A stretch of 5,707 nucleotides of DNA from G963674505 sp964575975 (GTDB taxonomy: Bacteria; Desulfobacterota; Desulfobacteria; Desulfobacterales; SKZT01), in contig CAZNTU010000313.1 of the NCBI GenBank assembly GCA_964575975.1, positions 1-5,707 of the forward strand. The letters run 5' to 3'. Below are positions 1-5,707 of this stretch, piece by piece. Under the pieces are notes generated by a model. That model searched no databases and was not told where the DNA came from. It was given only the letters and a program-made list of their open reading frames with translations. The first letter of the stretch is position 1, and every line of letters begins with the position of its first letter. Made by a program: the position numbers and the translations under genes.

Positions 1-1033
1 CGTCGCCCGCCGCCGACTGGATGTAGACCTCCTCGAACGGCGTCCGGTCGAAAATCTTGCCGTTCGCCACGCTGTTCATGGCGCAGCCCCCGGCAAGGCA
101 TAGAACCCGGCTGCCGGTCCGACGGTACACGTGGTTCAGCAGGTGGAAAAAGGCGTCCTCGTACATGGCCTGGAGCGAGGCGGCGATGTTTTCGTGGCGA
201 GGCGCGAGGGGGGCGCCATTGCGACGGGCAGGCCCCAGAAGGGACTCCATAGCAGGTGAAAAGAGCCGCCCGATCACCGGCTCGCCCCCCTCCCAGGTCA
301 TGTCCACTCCTTGCGAATGGTGGACGAAATATTCGAGGGCAAGCTGAAATCGGCCTTCCGGCCCCAGCCTGACGATCTTTTTCATCGTGTCCATGAAAGC
401 TGGCTTTCCAAAGGCCGCAAGCCCCATCACCTTGTACTCGTCGCCGTATTTCGGAAAGCCCAAGAACTGGGTCGCGGCCTGGTAGAAAATTCCCAAAGAA
501 TGAGGGAAAAAGACCCTCTCGCGAACCCGGATCGAATTGCCCTCTCCCAATCCCCACATCGCTCCCGCGAAGTCGCCGAAACCATCGACGGAAACCACGG
601 CCGCCCGGTCGAAGGGCGACACGAAAAAGGCGCTTGCCAAATGCGCCGCGTGATGCTCCACGGCACGGATCCGGGCCTTCGGAGCCGAGGCCGTCGTCCC
701 TAACGCCGCCGCCAGATCCGCCTTGATGTTCCTCACCCGACCGGCGTTTTTCAGCCGATCCCGCATGGCTCTCAACGACGGACGGTTCTTCAAGGCGAAA
801 AGAAATTTTTGCGGAAGGTTGCCCCTTGTGTCCCGGTTGACTGCGACACAGTCCACGTCCCCTATCCTTGCGCCCGCGGCCTCCAGACAGTATCGCGCCG
901 CCTCGGCCGGAAACCCGGCCCAATGCTTGACGCGCCGGAAACGCTCCTCCTCGGCCGCCGCGACGAGCTTTCCGTCAACGACGACGCAGGCGGCGGAATC
1001 GCCGTGGTATGCATTCAATCCGAGAATAAGCAA
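1..1033 (-). CDS. NodU/CmcH-family carbamoyltransferase, N-terminal 344 residues (3' end outside window)
   Basis: Proteins of this family transfer a carbamoyl group from carbamoyl phosphate, using ATP, to a hydroxyl on a sugar or antibiotic (NodU, CmcH, TobZ) in the cytoplasm. The family signatures appear in order: GLNAYHGDSAAC (5-16), AAEEERFRRVKH (26-37), the metal-site type H-x3-H in EHHAAH (H127, H131), SVDGFGD (148-154), GDEYKVMGLAAFG (197-209) and AGGCAMNSVANGK (314-326). Family members are usually about 550-600 residues, so the C-terminal part lies beyond base 1; there is no internal stop in what is visible. The start is TTG at 1033-1031: an in-frame TAA directly precedes it, a GAGGAA ribosome site lies 6 nt upstream, and the protein then begins MLILGLNAYHGDSA, as the family does. 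It follows the acyltransferase gene by 34 nt. The glycan acceptor is not shown by the sequence; a surface glycan is inferred from the neighbours. It is the most GC-rich gene here. Confidence 0.93.
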   Translation of the reverse strand, partial: MLILGLNAYHGDSAACVVVDGKLVAAAEEERFRRVKHWAGFPAEAARYCLEAAGARIGDVDCVAVNRDTRGNLPQKFLFALKNRPSLRAMRDRLKNAGRVRNIKADLAAALGTTASAPKARIRAVEHHAAHLASAFFVSPFDRAAVVSVDGFGDFAGAMWGLGEGNSIRVRERVFFPHSLGIFYQAATQFLGFPKYGDEYKVMGLAAFGKPAFMDTMKKIVRLGPEGRFQLALEYFVHHSQGVDMTWEGGEPVIGRLFSPAMESLLGPARRNGAPLAPRHENIAASLQAMYEDAFFHLLNHVYRRTGSRVLCLAGGCAMNSVANGKIFDRTPFEEVYIQSAAGD

Positions 1034-1039
1034 TTAACG

Positions 1040-1045
1040 TTCCTC
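1040..1045 (-). promoter_or_regulatory. Shine-Dalgarno site for the carbamoyltransferase TTG start
   Basis: On the minus strand this reads GAGGAA, followed by the six bases CGTTAA and then TTG. Both the match to the 16S rRNA 3' end and the spacing are good. It matters because it fixes a non-ATG start: TAA sits directly before the TTG, so no longer protein is possible, and the first in-frame ATG (residue 90) would remove conserved N-terminal motifs. Confidence 0.75.
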
Positions 1046-1067
1046 GTTTTTGGTTCCTCTGTCCCTT

Positions 1068-2219
1068 CTATCCGAAAACGACTCGGTACGCCCGGTCTAT
1101 CGCCCCGCTGCGAACCCGCAAAAAGTCGATCGCAACGATTAGCAGGTACACCGAAACGACGGTAATCGAAACGGTTGCCAAATACCCGCCAATTTCTAGA
1201 TTTTTCGCCTCCCCTCCCGAGATTGCATGGTAAAGGAATCGAATGATCGCCACTTGACCGATGTATCCGACCAGAGTGTATTGCCCCAAACGAATAACCG
1301 GGCCTTGCCACCAAGTTGCCGAAACGGACCTGTACAGGAAAACGAAAGTCAGAAACCACAGCAAGGTTTCGAGGCAGTAGAGTAAAAACGACGCGACAGG
1401 GATAGCCTTCATCGCCTGACGGATTTGCGGGAGCCCGGCCTGGTAGAATATCAAGGATGCCATGGCCGGAATGCCTCGAGTTCGCTCCAGAAAACGCCAA
1501 ACCCCGTCGAAAAGCCCCTTGCCCGCCCCAAGTCCGATTAAAACCCCCGTTACTCCGAAGCACATGTAGAATACCAGCAAACACGGCGAAAAAACGAGCA
1601 AAACGGCCAGCGCGGCGGAACTCGCGGCAAACGCAAAAGATCTCCCCAATGCGCAAGACGCCCAAAAAAGCAAAGCCGCTATGTACAAGACGAGTTCGAA
1701 AGCGACCAGATTCCCGTTCACGTTCAGAATCAAGTTGTCCATAAATCCTTCGAACGTGCCCGCCGCCCCTGCGAGTTCTTCGAAACGACAGGTCAAACCG
1801 CCCATGTAAAGAACGGACGTGGCGCCGACAACGAATAAAACAAGCTTCAAGCCTCGAATCGCGAGTCTTTTTCTGACAGAGGCTCCCTCCTCGCCTATCC
1901 CCGGGCCGTAATGCCACCCGCACAAAAAACCGCTTATCGCGATGAACGCATAGTGGATAAATTCCACCCGATCCTGAACAACCCATCCCGTCCGGGTCCA
2001 TTTCTGCGTCATCAAAACAAAGGTCCCGTGCCAGACGATCATCACTAGCACGAGCATGCCTTTGACGATGTCGATATCCGTGTTCCTAACATGGGCACTG
2101 CTTGAATCCCTTTGATTTTCCGCTTCTTTCAAAGTGGTGTAGAGCTTTGCTATCGAAGTTTTAGAGCCAAAAGCGACGTCGTCCCGTCGATGGAATCTTT
2201 CTTGAATGCGACAAGGCAA
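1068..2219 (-). CDS. multi-pass membrane acyltransferase, acyltransferase-3/OpgC-like
   Basis: This is an integral membrane protein of up to 383 residues, likely to move an acyl group (acetyl or succinyl in known relatives) onto a glycan. The typical first helix of the superfamily is present: D48-x-D50-x2-KG (53-54), running into a hydrophobic stretch with H64. Further hydrophobic segments lie near residues 87-102, 123-139, 170-190, 195-211, 212-231, 274-297, 313-332 and 344-366, about nine in all. The LGQYTLVGYIGQVAI stretch (311-325) resembles the late helix of OpgC-type proteins. The start is uncertain. An in-frame TAA lies at 2231-2229, and the only candidates before the conserved helix are TTG at 2219 and TTG at 2132 (residue 30), neither with a clear ribosome site. 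The first ATG (residue 55) falls inside the conserved helix. The N-terminal 44 residues are not membrane-like, so the protein may be shorter. It sits 158 nt after the GT2 gene and 34 nt before the carbamoyltransferase. A glycan-linked role is inferred; donor and acceptor are unknown. Confidence 0.78.
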   Translation of the reverse strand: MPCRIQERFHRRDDVAFGSKTSIAKLYTTLKEAENQRDSSSAHVRNTDIDIVKGMLVLVMIVWHGTFVLMTQKWTRTGWVVQDRVEFIHYAFIAISGFLCGWHYGPGIGEEGASVRKRLAIRGLKLVLFVVGATSVLYMGGLTCRFEELAGAAGTFEGFMDNLILNVNGNLVAFELVLYIAALLFWASCALGRSFAFAASSAALAVLLVFSPCLLVFYMCFGVTGVLIGLGAGKGLFDGVWRFLERTRGIPAMASLIFYQAGLPQIRQAMKAIPVASFLLYCLETLLWFLTFVFLYRSVSATWWQGPVIRLGQYTLVGYIGQVAIIRFLYHAISGGEAKNLEIGGYLATVSITVVSVYLLIVAIDFLRVRSGAIDRAYRVVFG

Positions 2220-2255
2220 CCAAGGCGATTAATTGAGTAGAGCTTCATGTTATCG

Positions 2256-2282
2256 GGCAATTCTCAATCCGAAAGGCAATTC
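2256..2282. repeat. short direct repeat GGCAATTC, two copies
   Basis: GGCAATTC occurs at 2256-2263 and again at 2275-2282 (start-to-start 19 bp), in the 158-nt gap between the GT2 and acyltransferase genes. A run of eight T follows at 2289-2296 on the plus strand. The copies are short and could be chance. The spacing is close to two helical turns, so a protein-binding site is conceivable, but nothing else supports it. Confidence 0.3.
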
Positions 2283-2377
2283 GATGCATTTTTTTTGCAA
2301 CACACCGCTGCACTTAGTCTCCATGCGGGAACGGTCCAGATGGATTGCCTGTCCGTATTCTATCTTCAACGAGCATT

Positions 2378-3208
2378 CTATCCCGTTTTTTTAATTTTAC
2401 AGTCGAATTTTTTCAGCTCGATCATTTCATAATACAACGATCTCATTCTGCAATATGCGTAACCTCTTCGCCCATCCAAAAATCCCAACCGGAAGAAGAA
2501 ACTGTAGATAAAATATATAAATCCCCTGAAAGGCAATGTTTTCGAAAATTTTTTAGCCAGTTCTCGTCGTCCCAGCGAACCCTTTGTCCTTATTTCATGG
2601 CCGGTGTTTCGGCCGCCAAGGTCGATCTCGTAAAGCGCTTCCTTGCTTGAATACCGGTTTTGCCTTTCGAACCACTCGTCGATCCCTTTCAAATTTTCAT
2701 CGATCAGATCGTGCTCGAGCGCTTCCATGTCTCCTTCGACCACCTGTGTCTCCGCATGGCCCCTGTTGACGTACTCAACCCTGCCCTTGCGAACCAATCT
2801 CACCACCCAGGTCGGATACAGGCTCGAATATTTAAGCCATCGGCCCCACATGTAAAATCGTCTTCGCAAACGAAACGCGGCGATATTCGCAGATGCCCCG
2901 CGAACCTTCCCCGAAATCTCTTTGGCCAGTTCGGCGGGAACGCGCTCGTCGGCGTCCAAAATAAGTATCCACTCGTATTTGGGTTCGGTATTGTGCAACG
3001 CCCAATTCCTTTGCGACCCGAACCCCTCGAACTTATTTTGATAAAACCTGACACCCATTTTCTTGCATATTTCCGATGTTCTGTCTTCGCTGAAGGAATC
3101 CACGACAATAATGTCGTCAAAACCCTTCAAGGACGATAGGCAGGTCGCTATATGAATCTCCTCGTTTAGGGTAAATATCATGGCGGTGACAGGCATTTGG
3201 ACGTCCAT
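2378..3208 (-). CDS. GT2-family glycosyltransferase, WaaE/KdtX-like
   Basis: A 276-residue cytoplasmic, probably membrane-associated inverting glycosyltransferase with a GT-A fold. The N-terminal nucleotide-binding region is clear: MIFTLNEE (10-17), IIVVDSFSEDRT (33-44) and GFGSQRNWAL (62-71). The metal/nucleotide-sugar motif LILDADERV (82-90) contains D85-A-D87. The C-terminal part, FRGFIYFIYSFFFRLGFLDG (227-246), resembles the end of lipopolysaccharide-core enzymes of the WaaE/KdtX branch. The length is normal for that group. Two starts fit: ATG at 3208, preceded by a weak AGAG, or ATG at 3196 (residue 5), which would give MPVTAMIFTLNEE, an N-terminus more like relatives. The stop is TAG at 2380-2378. 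The gene lies between the GT4 and acyltransferase genes, consistent with glycan assembly. The last third is AT-rich and rich in K, F and Y. Donor and acceptor sugars cannot be assigned. Confidence 0.9.
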   Translation of the reverse strand: MDVQMPVTAMIFTLNEEIHIATCLSSLKGFDDIIVVDSFSEDRTSEICKKMGVRFYQNKFEGFGSQRNWALHNTEPKYEWILILDADERVPAELAKEISGKVRGASANIAAFRLRRRFYMWGRWLKYSSLYPTWVVRLVRKGRVEYVNRGHAETQVVEGDMEALEHDLIDENLKGIDEWFERQNRYSSKEALYEIDLGGRNTGHEIRTKGSLGRRELAKKFSKTLPFRGFIYFIYSFFFRLGFLDGRRGYAYCRMRSLYYEMIELKKFDCKIKKTG

Positions 3209-3278
3209 ATATCTCTTTTTCTGATCCTCTCTATCAATCAGTTGCCGCGACGATATCGCGTATAGGACGGCTTATCGA

Positions 3279-3293
3279 CCATAGAATCTATGG
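3279..3293. repeat. perfect inverted repeat CCATAGA-A-TCTATGG
   Basis: Two 7-base arms are exact reverse complements around a single central A, in the 98-nt gap between the GT4 and GT2 genes. A one-base loop is too tight for a good RNA hairpin, and no U-run follows on the minus strand, so a terminator is unlikely. The symmetry is what a dimeric DNA-binding protein would use. A second, weaker element lies nearby at 3246-3260 (arms CGCGA/TCGCG, loop CGATA). Operator function is inference only. Confidence 0.4.
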
Positions 3294-3306
3294 CGTCGAA
3301 CGCATC

Positions 3307-4458
3307 TCAAAGTTGGCTTTTGTAAAAACTTTCCATCCGTTCCGCGACCGCATCCCAAGAGCATCTCTCGAAAACGAACCTTTTGGCGGCCTCGCCCATT
3401 CGCTTTAGACGATTTGGGTGTGGCAACAATTCGGACAAGGTCCGACCCAGCGTATCTCCGTCAAATACAACCCCGCCGCCCGATTCTCGCACAATATCGG
3501 CAATGCCTGTCTCCGCGCTTACCACAACGGGACATCCGGCTGCCATTGCCTCCATTGCCGCATTCCCGAAATTTTCCGAAATCGACGGGAGTGCAAAGAC
3601 GGAAGCGAAATTCAACAGCGCAATCTTGTCGCTTCCGTAGACCGGACCAACGAAACTCACCCGCTGCGTTACGCCGGCCATTTCCGCAACCCTCTCGAGA
3701 TACGCCGTATACCCCTCTTCATCGTTTCCAGCCACCACCAAACGCCCTGTTTCTATTTGCCTCATCGCTGAGATCAGGCGGTCAATGCCCTTCTTCCAGT
3801 TGATTCTCCCGATGAATAGGATCATGGGTTTTCGGTTTAAAACATCTCTTACCGGAACGCTTAACTTGTTCTTCGCAGGCGATTCGGCAGGCATGTCCAC
3901 TCCGTTTGGGATGACCTTGACTACCGGAAGCTTGAAGCCGAAACGTTTCGCTTCCAGCTCCTCGATGGCCGAGGTCATGTGGAGCGCAGAGGCCTTTTCG
4001 AGATTCCGTCTCTCGATCAGCGATATCCATGCCGTCTTTGGAATCCGACTTTTGCGCCTAATCAAATTCTTGACGAGCATCCCCCGGGGAGACACCACAT
4101 ACGGTACCTTGTATTTTCGCGACGCGCGAGCAGCCGCCCATGTAGGCCAAAGGAAAATCGAGTGAAGATGGACCAGGTCAAAGCCCCGCACGCGCGCCCT
4201 AAGCATTCTTCCCATGGAAGGCGACCAATAGAGCCTCCTCGAATGCCTGGACGGGAAATACCATACCCGCACCCCCTCCACCAAAACTGGGCGGCACATT
4301 GGCACCGGGGAATTGTCCGGCCCGTCGACATTGGTGGTGAACACATGCACATCGTGACCCCTCGCGGACAATGCCCTGCACAGCCCATGCACGGAATAGA
4401 TCGGGCCCCCGTAGCGGTAAGCCGGAATGTAGGTGGGAACGACATGGAGGAGTCGCAT
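3307..4458 (-). CDS. GT4-family glycosyltransferase (GT-B fold)
   Basis: A 383-residue retaining glycosyltransferase that adds a sugar from a nucleotide-sugar donor to a glycan on the cytoplasmic side. The N-terminal acceptor domain shows MRLLHVVPTYIP, then YGGPIYSVHGLCRALSARGH (16-35, with the glycine pair G17-G18) and FDLVHLHS (93-100). The C-terminal donor domain shows VIPNGVD (182-188), FIGRINWKKGIDRLI (215-229, with R218 and K223 in the usual phosphate-contact region) and the E-x7-E motif of retaining enzymes (E295, E303) within SENFGNAAMEAMAAGCPVV. The length is typical, and the ATG at 4458 puts the family's usual strand at residue 1, although the upstream ribosome site is weak. It follows the radical SAM gene by 44 nt and precedes the GT2 gene by 98 nt. 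The specific sugar cannot be read from sequence. Confidence 0.93.
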   Translation of the reverse strand: MRLLHVVPTYIPAYRYGGPIYSVHGLCRALSARGHDVHVFTTNVDGPDNSPVPMCRPVLVEGVRVWYFPSRHSRRLYWSPSMGRMLRARVRGFDLVHLHSIFLWPTWAAARASRKYKVPYVVSPRGMLVKNLIRRKSRIPKTAWISLIERRNLEKASALHMTSAIEELEAKRFGFKLPVVKVIPNGVDMPAESPAKNKLSVPVRDVLNRKPMILFIGRINWKKGIDRLISAMRQIETGRLVVAGNDEEGYTAYLERVAEMAGVTQRVSFVGPVYGSDKIALLNFASVFALPSISENFGNAAMEAMAAGCPVVVSAETGIADIVRESGGGVVFDGDTLGRTLSELLPHPNRLKRMGEAAKRFVFERCSWDAVAERMESFYKSQL

Positions 4459-4502
4459 ACGTTTAAACCCGATATTCCATTTTCACGGCGCCGGCCGAGA
4501 TA

Positions 4503-5570
4503 TCAATGCTTTTTTCTCGACAAATTCATAGGCATGGGTCGCACTAAGTTCAATTCGCTTTTCCGGTACTCGGGCAGGCAATAAAGCGACAGATTGGTGT
4601 AGTGGGAACATTTCCCGCAGATATCCTTGCAGCGCTTGGTCAAGAATTCATTTCTCAGTTTTCGCGCTTCGTCGCCAAACCATATATCGGCCAAGTGCCT
4701 CTTTCCGATATCGCCAATGACAAGTTCCTTTGCATCGACATCCCGACAGGAACAGGCGCCGACATCTCCGTTCCAATATATGGTCGGCCCGTTGTAAAGC
4801 TCCTTGCAGGCGGAAATCCTCGGATGCCTGAACGATGGCATGGAGCGCAGCTTCATGTTTCCGGAAAGGTTTTCTTTTCGAATTTTACCGCCCCAATCGT
4901 CATATCGGTTCTTGAAACCGATCTTGCTTTCTCCGCAAATTCCGGCAATTTCCAGGTAGTCTTCGCTTTTTTTTACGTCGGATATGGATTTGTCGACACG
5001 CATATCGATAAAAATGTTGACAGGACGTCCCAAATTGTTATTGACTTCCAAGATTTTTTTTATGTTTCGAAATACTCTTTCGTACATCGGCGATCGATAA
5101 ACGCGACGAAACATTTGCTTTTCAAAACCCGATGTCGATATAGTCAAAGAAGACAAACCGGATTGCAGGAAATCCCTTGCATCGAACCGATCCATGAAAA
5201 GCAAATTGGAATAAATTCCGATATTCTTGATCTCGGAATAGCTTCTCGCAAGTTTTATTCTGTCGATCAAATTCCGATCGACCAAAGGATCTCCAACGGT
5301 TGGAGTAAGATTGAGATTGCCGCCTCCGCACTCGATAAAATCGAGCAGCGTTTTTCGAAACAACCCGGATGTCATTATGCCTTTGGGCCTCTTTTGATAT
5401 TGATAGGCGCAAAAGATGCATCTCGCATTGCAGATGTTTGTCGTCTCGATATTGATTCCCGTCATATTCGACGACAACTTTTCGATTATTTCCTTTTTAT
5501 GAAAAGGATAGGCGAACAAAGCACCAAATGCTTTTATCTCATAGTTCAACTTGTTCAAAATGAAATTCAT
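4503..5570 (-). CDS. radical SAM protein with C-terminal SPASM domain
   Basis: A 355-residue iron-sulfur enzyme expected to cleave S-adenosylmethionine to a 5'-deoxyadenosyl radical. The [4Fe-4S] motif C-x3-C-x2-C is at C47, C51 and C54. The glycine-rich/GEP-like strand is GGGNLNLTPTVGDPLV (82-97). The C-terminal region has a SPASM-type cysteine set for extra clusters: C255, then NGDVGACSC with C273 and C275, IGDI (285-288), ADIWFGD (294-300), C314, C318, C321 and C331. SPASM enzymes modify peptides, proteins, sugars or other small molecules. No precursor-peptide gene is visible, and the neighbours are glycan genes, so a glycan-linked substrate is inferred. The start is ATG at 5570, only 3 nt after the stop of the preceding gene, with no clear ribosome site, which fits translational coupling. 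The gene is strikingly AT-rich (33-38% G+C in sampled lines) compared with the carbamoyltransferase, suggesting a different origin. The exact reaction is unknown. Confidence 0.9.
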   Translation of the reverse strand: MNFILNKLNYEIKAFGALFAYPFHKKEIIEKLSSNMTGINIETTNICNARCIFCAYQYQKRPKGIMTSGLFRKTLLDFIECGGGNLNLTPTVGDPLVDRNLIDRIKLARSYSEIKNIGIYSNLLFMDRFDARDFLQSGLSSLTISTSGFEKQMFRRVYRSPMYERVFRNIKKILEVNNNLGRPVNIFIDMRVDKSISDVKKSEDYLEIAGICGESKIGFKNRYDDWGGKIRKENLSGNMKLRSMPSFRHPRISACKELYNGPTIYWNGDVGACSCRDVDAKELVIGDIGKRHLADIWFGDEARKLRNEFLTKRCKDICGKCSHYTNLSLYCLPEYRKSELNLVRPMPMNLSRKKH

Positions 5571-5573
5571 AAT

Positions 5574-5707
5574 TTAAAGTATTTCGATAGCGACATGATC
5601 GTAAAAAGATCCTGAGTAGGCAAGCACTCTGTACGATTTTCGGTAAGAGTTAACATACTCGCTAAATGCTTTGAATTCATCCAAAATGGAATTGAATTCG
5701 TCGAATA
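5574..5707 (-). CDS. C-terminal 43 residues of an unrecognised protein (5' end outside window)
   Basis: An open frame enters from the right edge and ends at TAA (5576-5574), 3 nt before the radical SAM start. The visible residues begin FDEFNSILDEFKAFSEYV and end with FYDHVAIEIL, a protein-like mix of acidic and aromatic residues. DEF occurs twice at a seven-residue spacing, suggesting an amphipathic helix. A second frame is also open here and ends in a TGA that overlaps the radical SAM start as ATGA. It gives a less convincing composition (N, S, T, P, M scattered), so I prefer the first frame, but more upstream sequence would decide. No family is recognisable from so short a piece. The tight spacing argues that it is cotranscribed with the radical SAM gene. 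Confidence 0.55.
   Translation of the reverse strand, partial: FDEFNSILDEFKAFSEYVNSYRKSYRVLAYSGSFYDHVAIEIL

Noticed and set aside
57..1165. Several plus-strand frames of 96-130 codons opposite the carbamoyltransferase and its upstream junction
   Set aside because: Arginine-, proline- and serine-rich products typical of the reverse strand of a GC-rich gene; the minus strand there encodes an unambiguous carbamoyltransferase.
1015..2001. Minus-strand open frame of 328 codons overlapping the acyltransferase in another frame
   Set aside because: The product is rich in R, G and F with no membrane pattern or motif, whereas the frame ending at 1068 gives regular membrane helices. It also runs into the ribosome site and start of the carbamoyltransferase.
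2283..2300. Possible terminator around the T8 run
   Set aside because: The T run is on the plus strand, whereas transcription here is on the minus strand, and the flanking inverted bases (TGCA type) are too short for a stable GC-rich stem.
3246..3293. Possible intrinsic terminator after the GT4 gene
   Set aside because: The inverted repeats are short, one has a single-base loop, and no U-run follows on the transcribed strand.
3979..4584. Plus-strand frame of 201 codons opposite the GT4 gene
   Set aside because: Composition is biased to H, R and P with no domain, and it overlaps the coding strand of a well-supported GT4 enzyme.
4602..5615. Plus-strand open frame of 337 codons opposite the radical SAM gene
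   Set aside because: It covers almost the whole opposite strand of a gene with clear radical SAM and SPASM motifs, shows no recognisable domain itself, and all other genes are on the minus strand. Its openness follows from the codon usage of the real gene.

Overview
The window holds six protein-coding genes or gene pieces. All lie on the minus strand and are read from right to left. They look like part of a bacterial surface-glycan cluster (O-antigen, capsule, exopolysaccharide or glycosylation island). In transcription order they are: the last 43 codons of an unrecognised gene (5707-5574); a radical SAM/SPASM-domain protein (5570-4503); a GT4-type (GT-B fold) glycosyltransferase (4458-3307); a GT2-type glycosyltransferase resembling the WaaE/KdtX branch (3208-2378); a multi-pass membrane protein of the acyltransferase-3/OpgC type (2219-1068); and the first 344 codons of a NodU/CmcH-family carbamoyltransferase, which runs off the left edge (1033-1).

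The gaps along the transcript are 3, 44, 98, 158 and 34 nt, and I saw no convincing terminator in any of them. A single transcript is therefore plausible. The two larger gaps (98 and 158 nt) are where an internal promoter could sit, but I cannot identify one by eye.

Read as a pathway, two glycosyltransferases add sugars to a growing glycan. The membrane acyltransferase and the carbamoyltransferase would then decorate it with O-acyl and O-carbamoyl groups. The radical SAM enzyme would modify a sugar, lipid or peptide component whose identity cannot be read from the sequence. This joint pathway is inferred from gene neighbourhood; only the family assignments come from sequence motifs.

Base composition changes sharply. 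Sampled lines inside the carbamoyltransferase reach about 72% G+C (181-240), whereas lines inside the radical SAM gene are 33-38% (4981-5100) and the 3' part of the GT2 gene is about 37% (2461-2520). This suggests a mosaic locus in a fairly GC-rich bacterium, with the right-hand genes acquired later or from another source. The content suggests a Gram-negative bacterium, but I cannot name a genus. No rRNA, tRNA, CRISPR array or insertion sequence is visible, and no plus-strand gene is supported.
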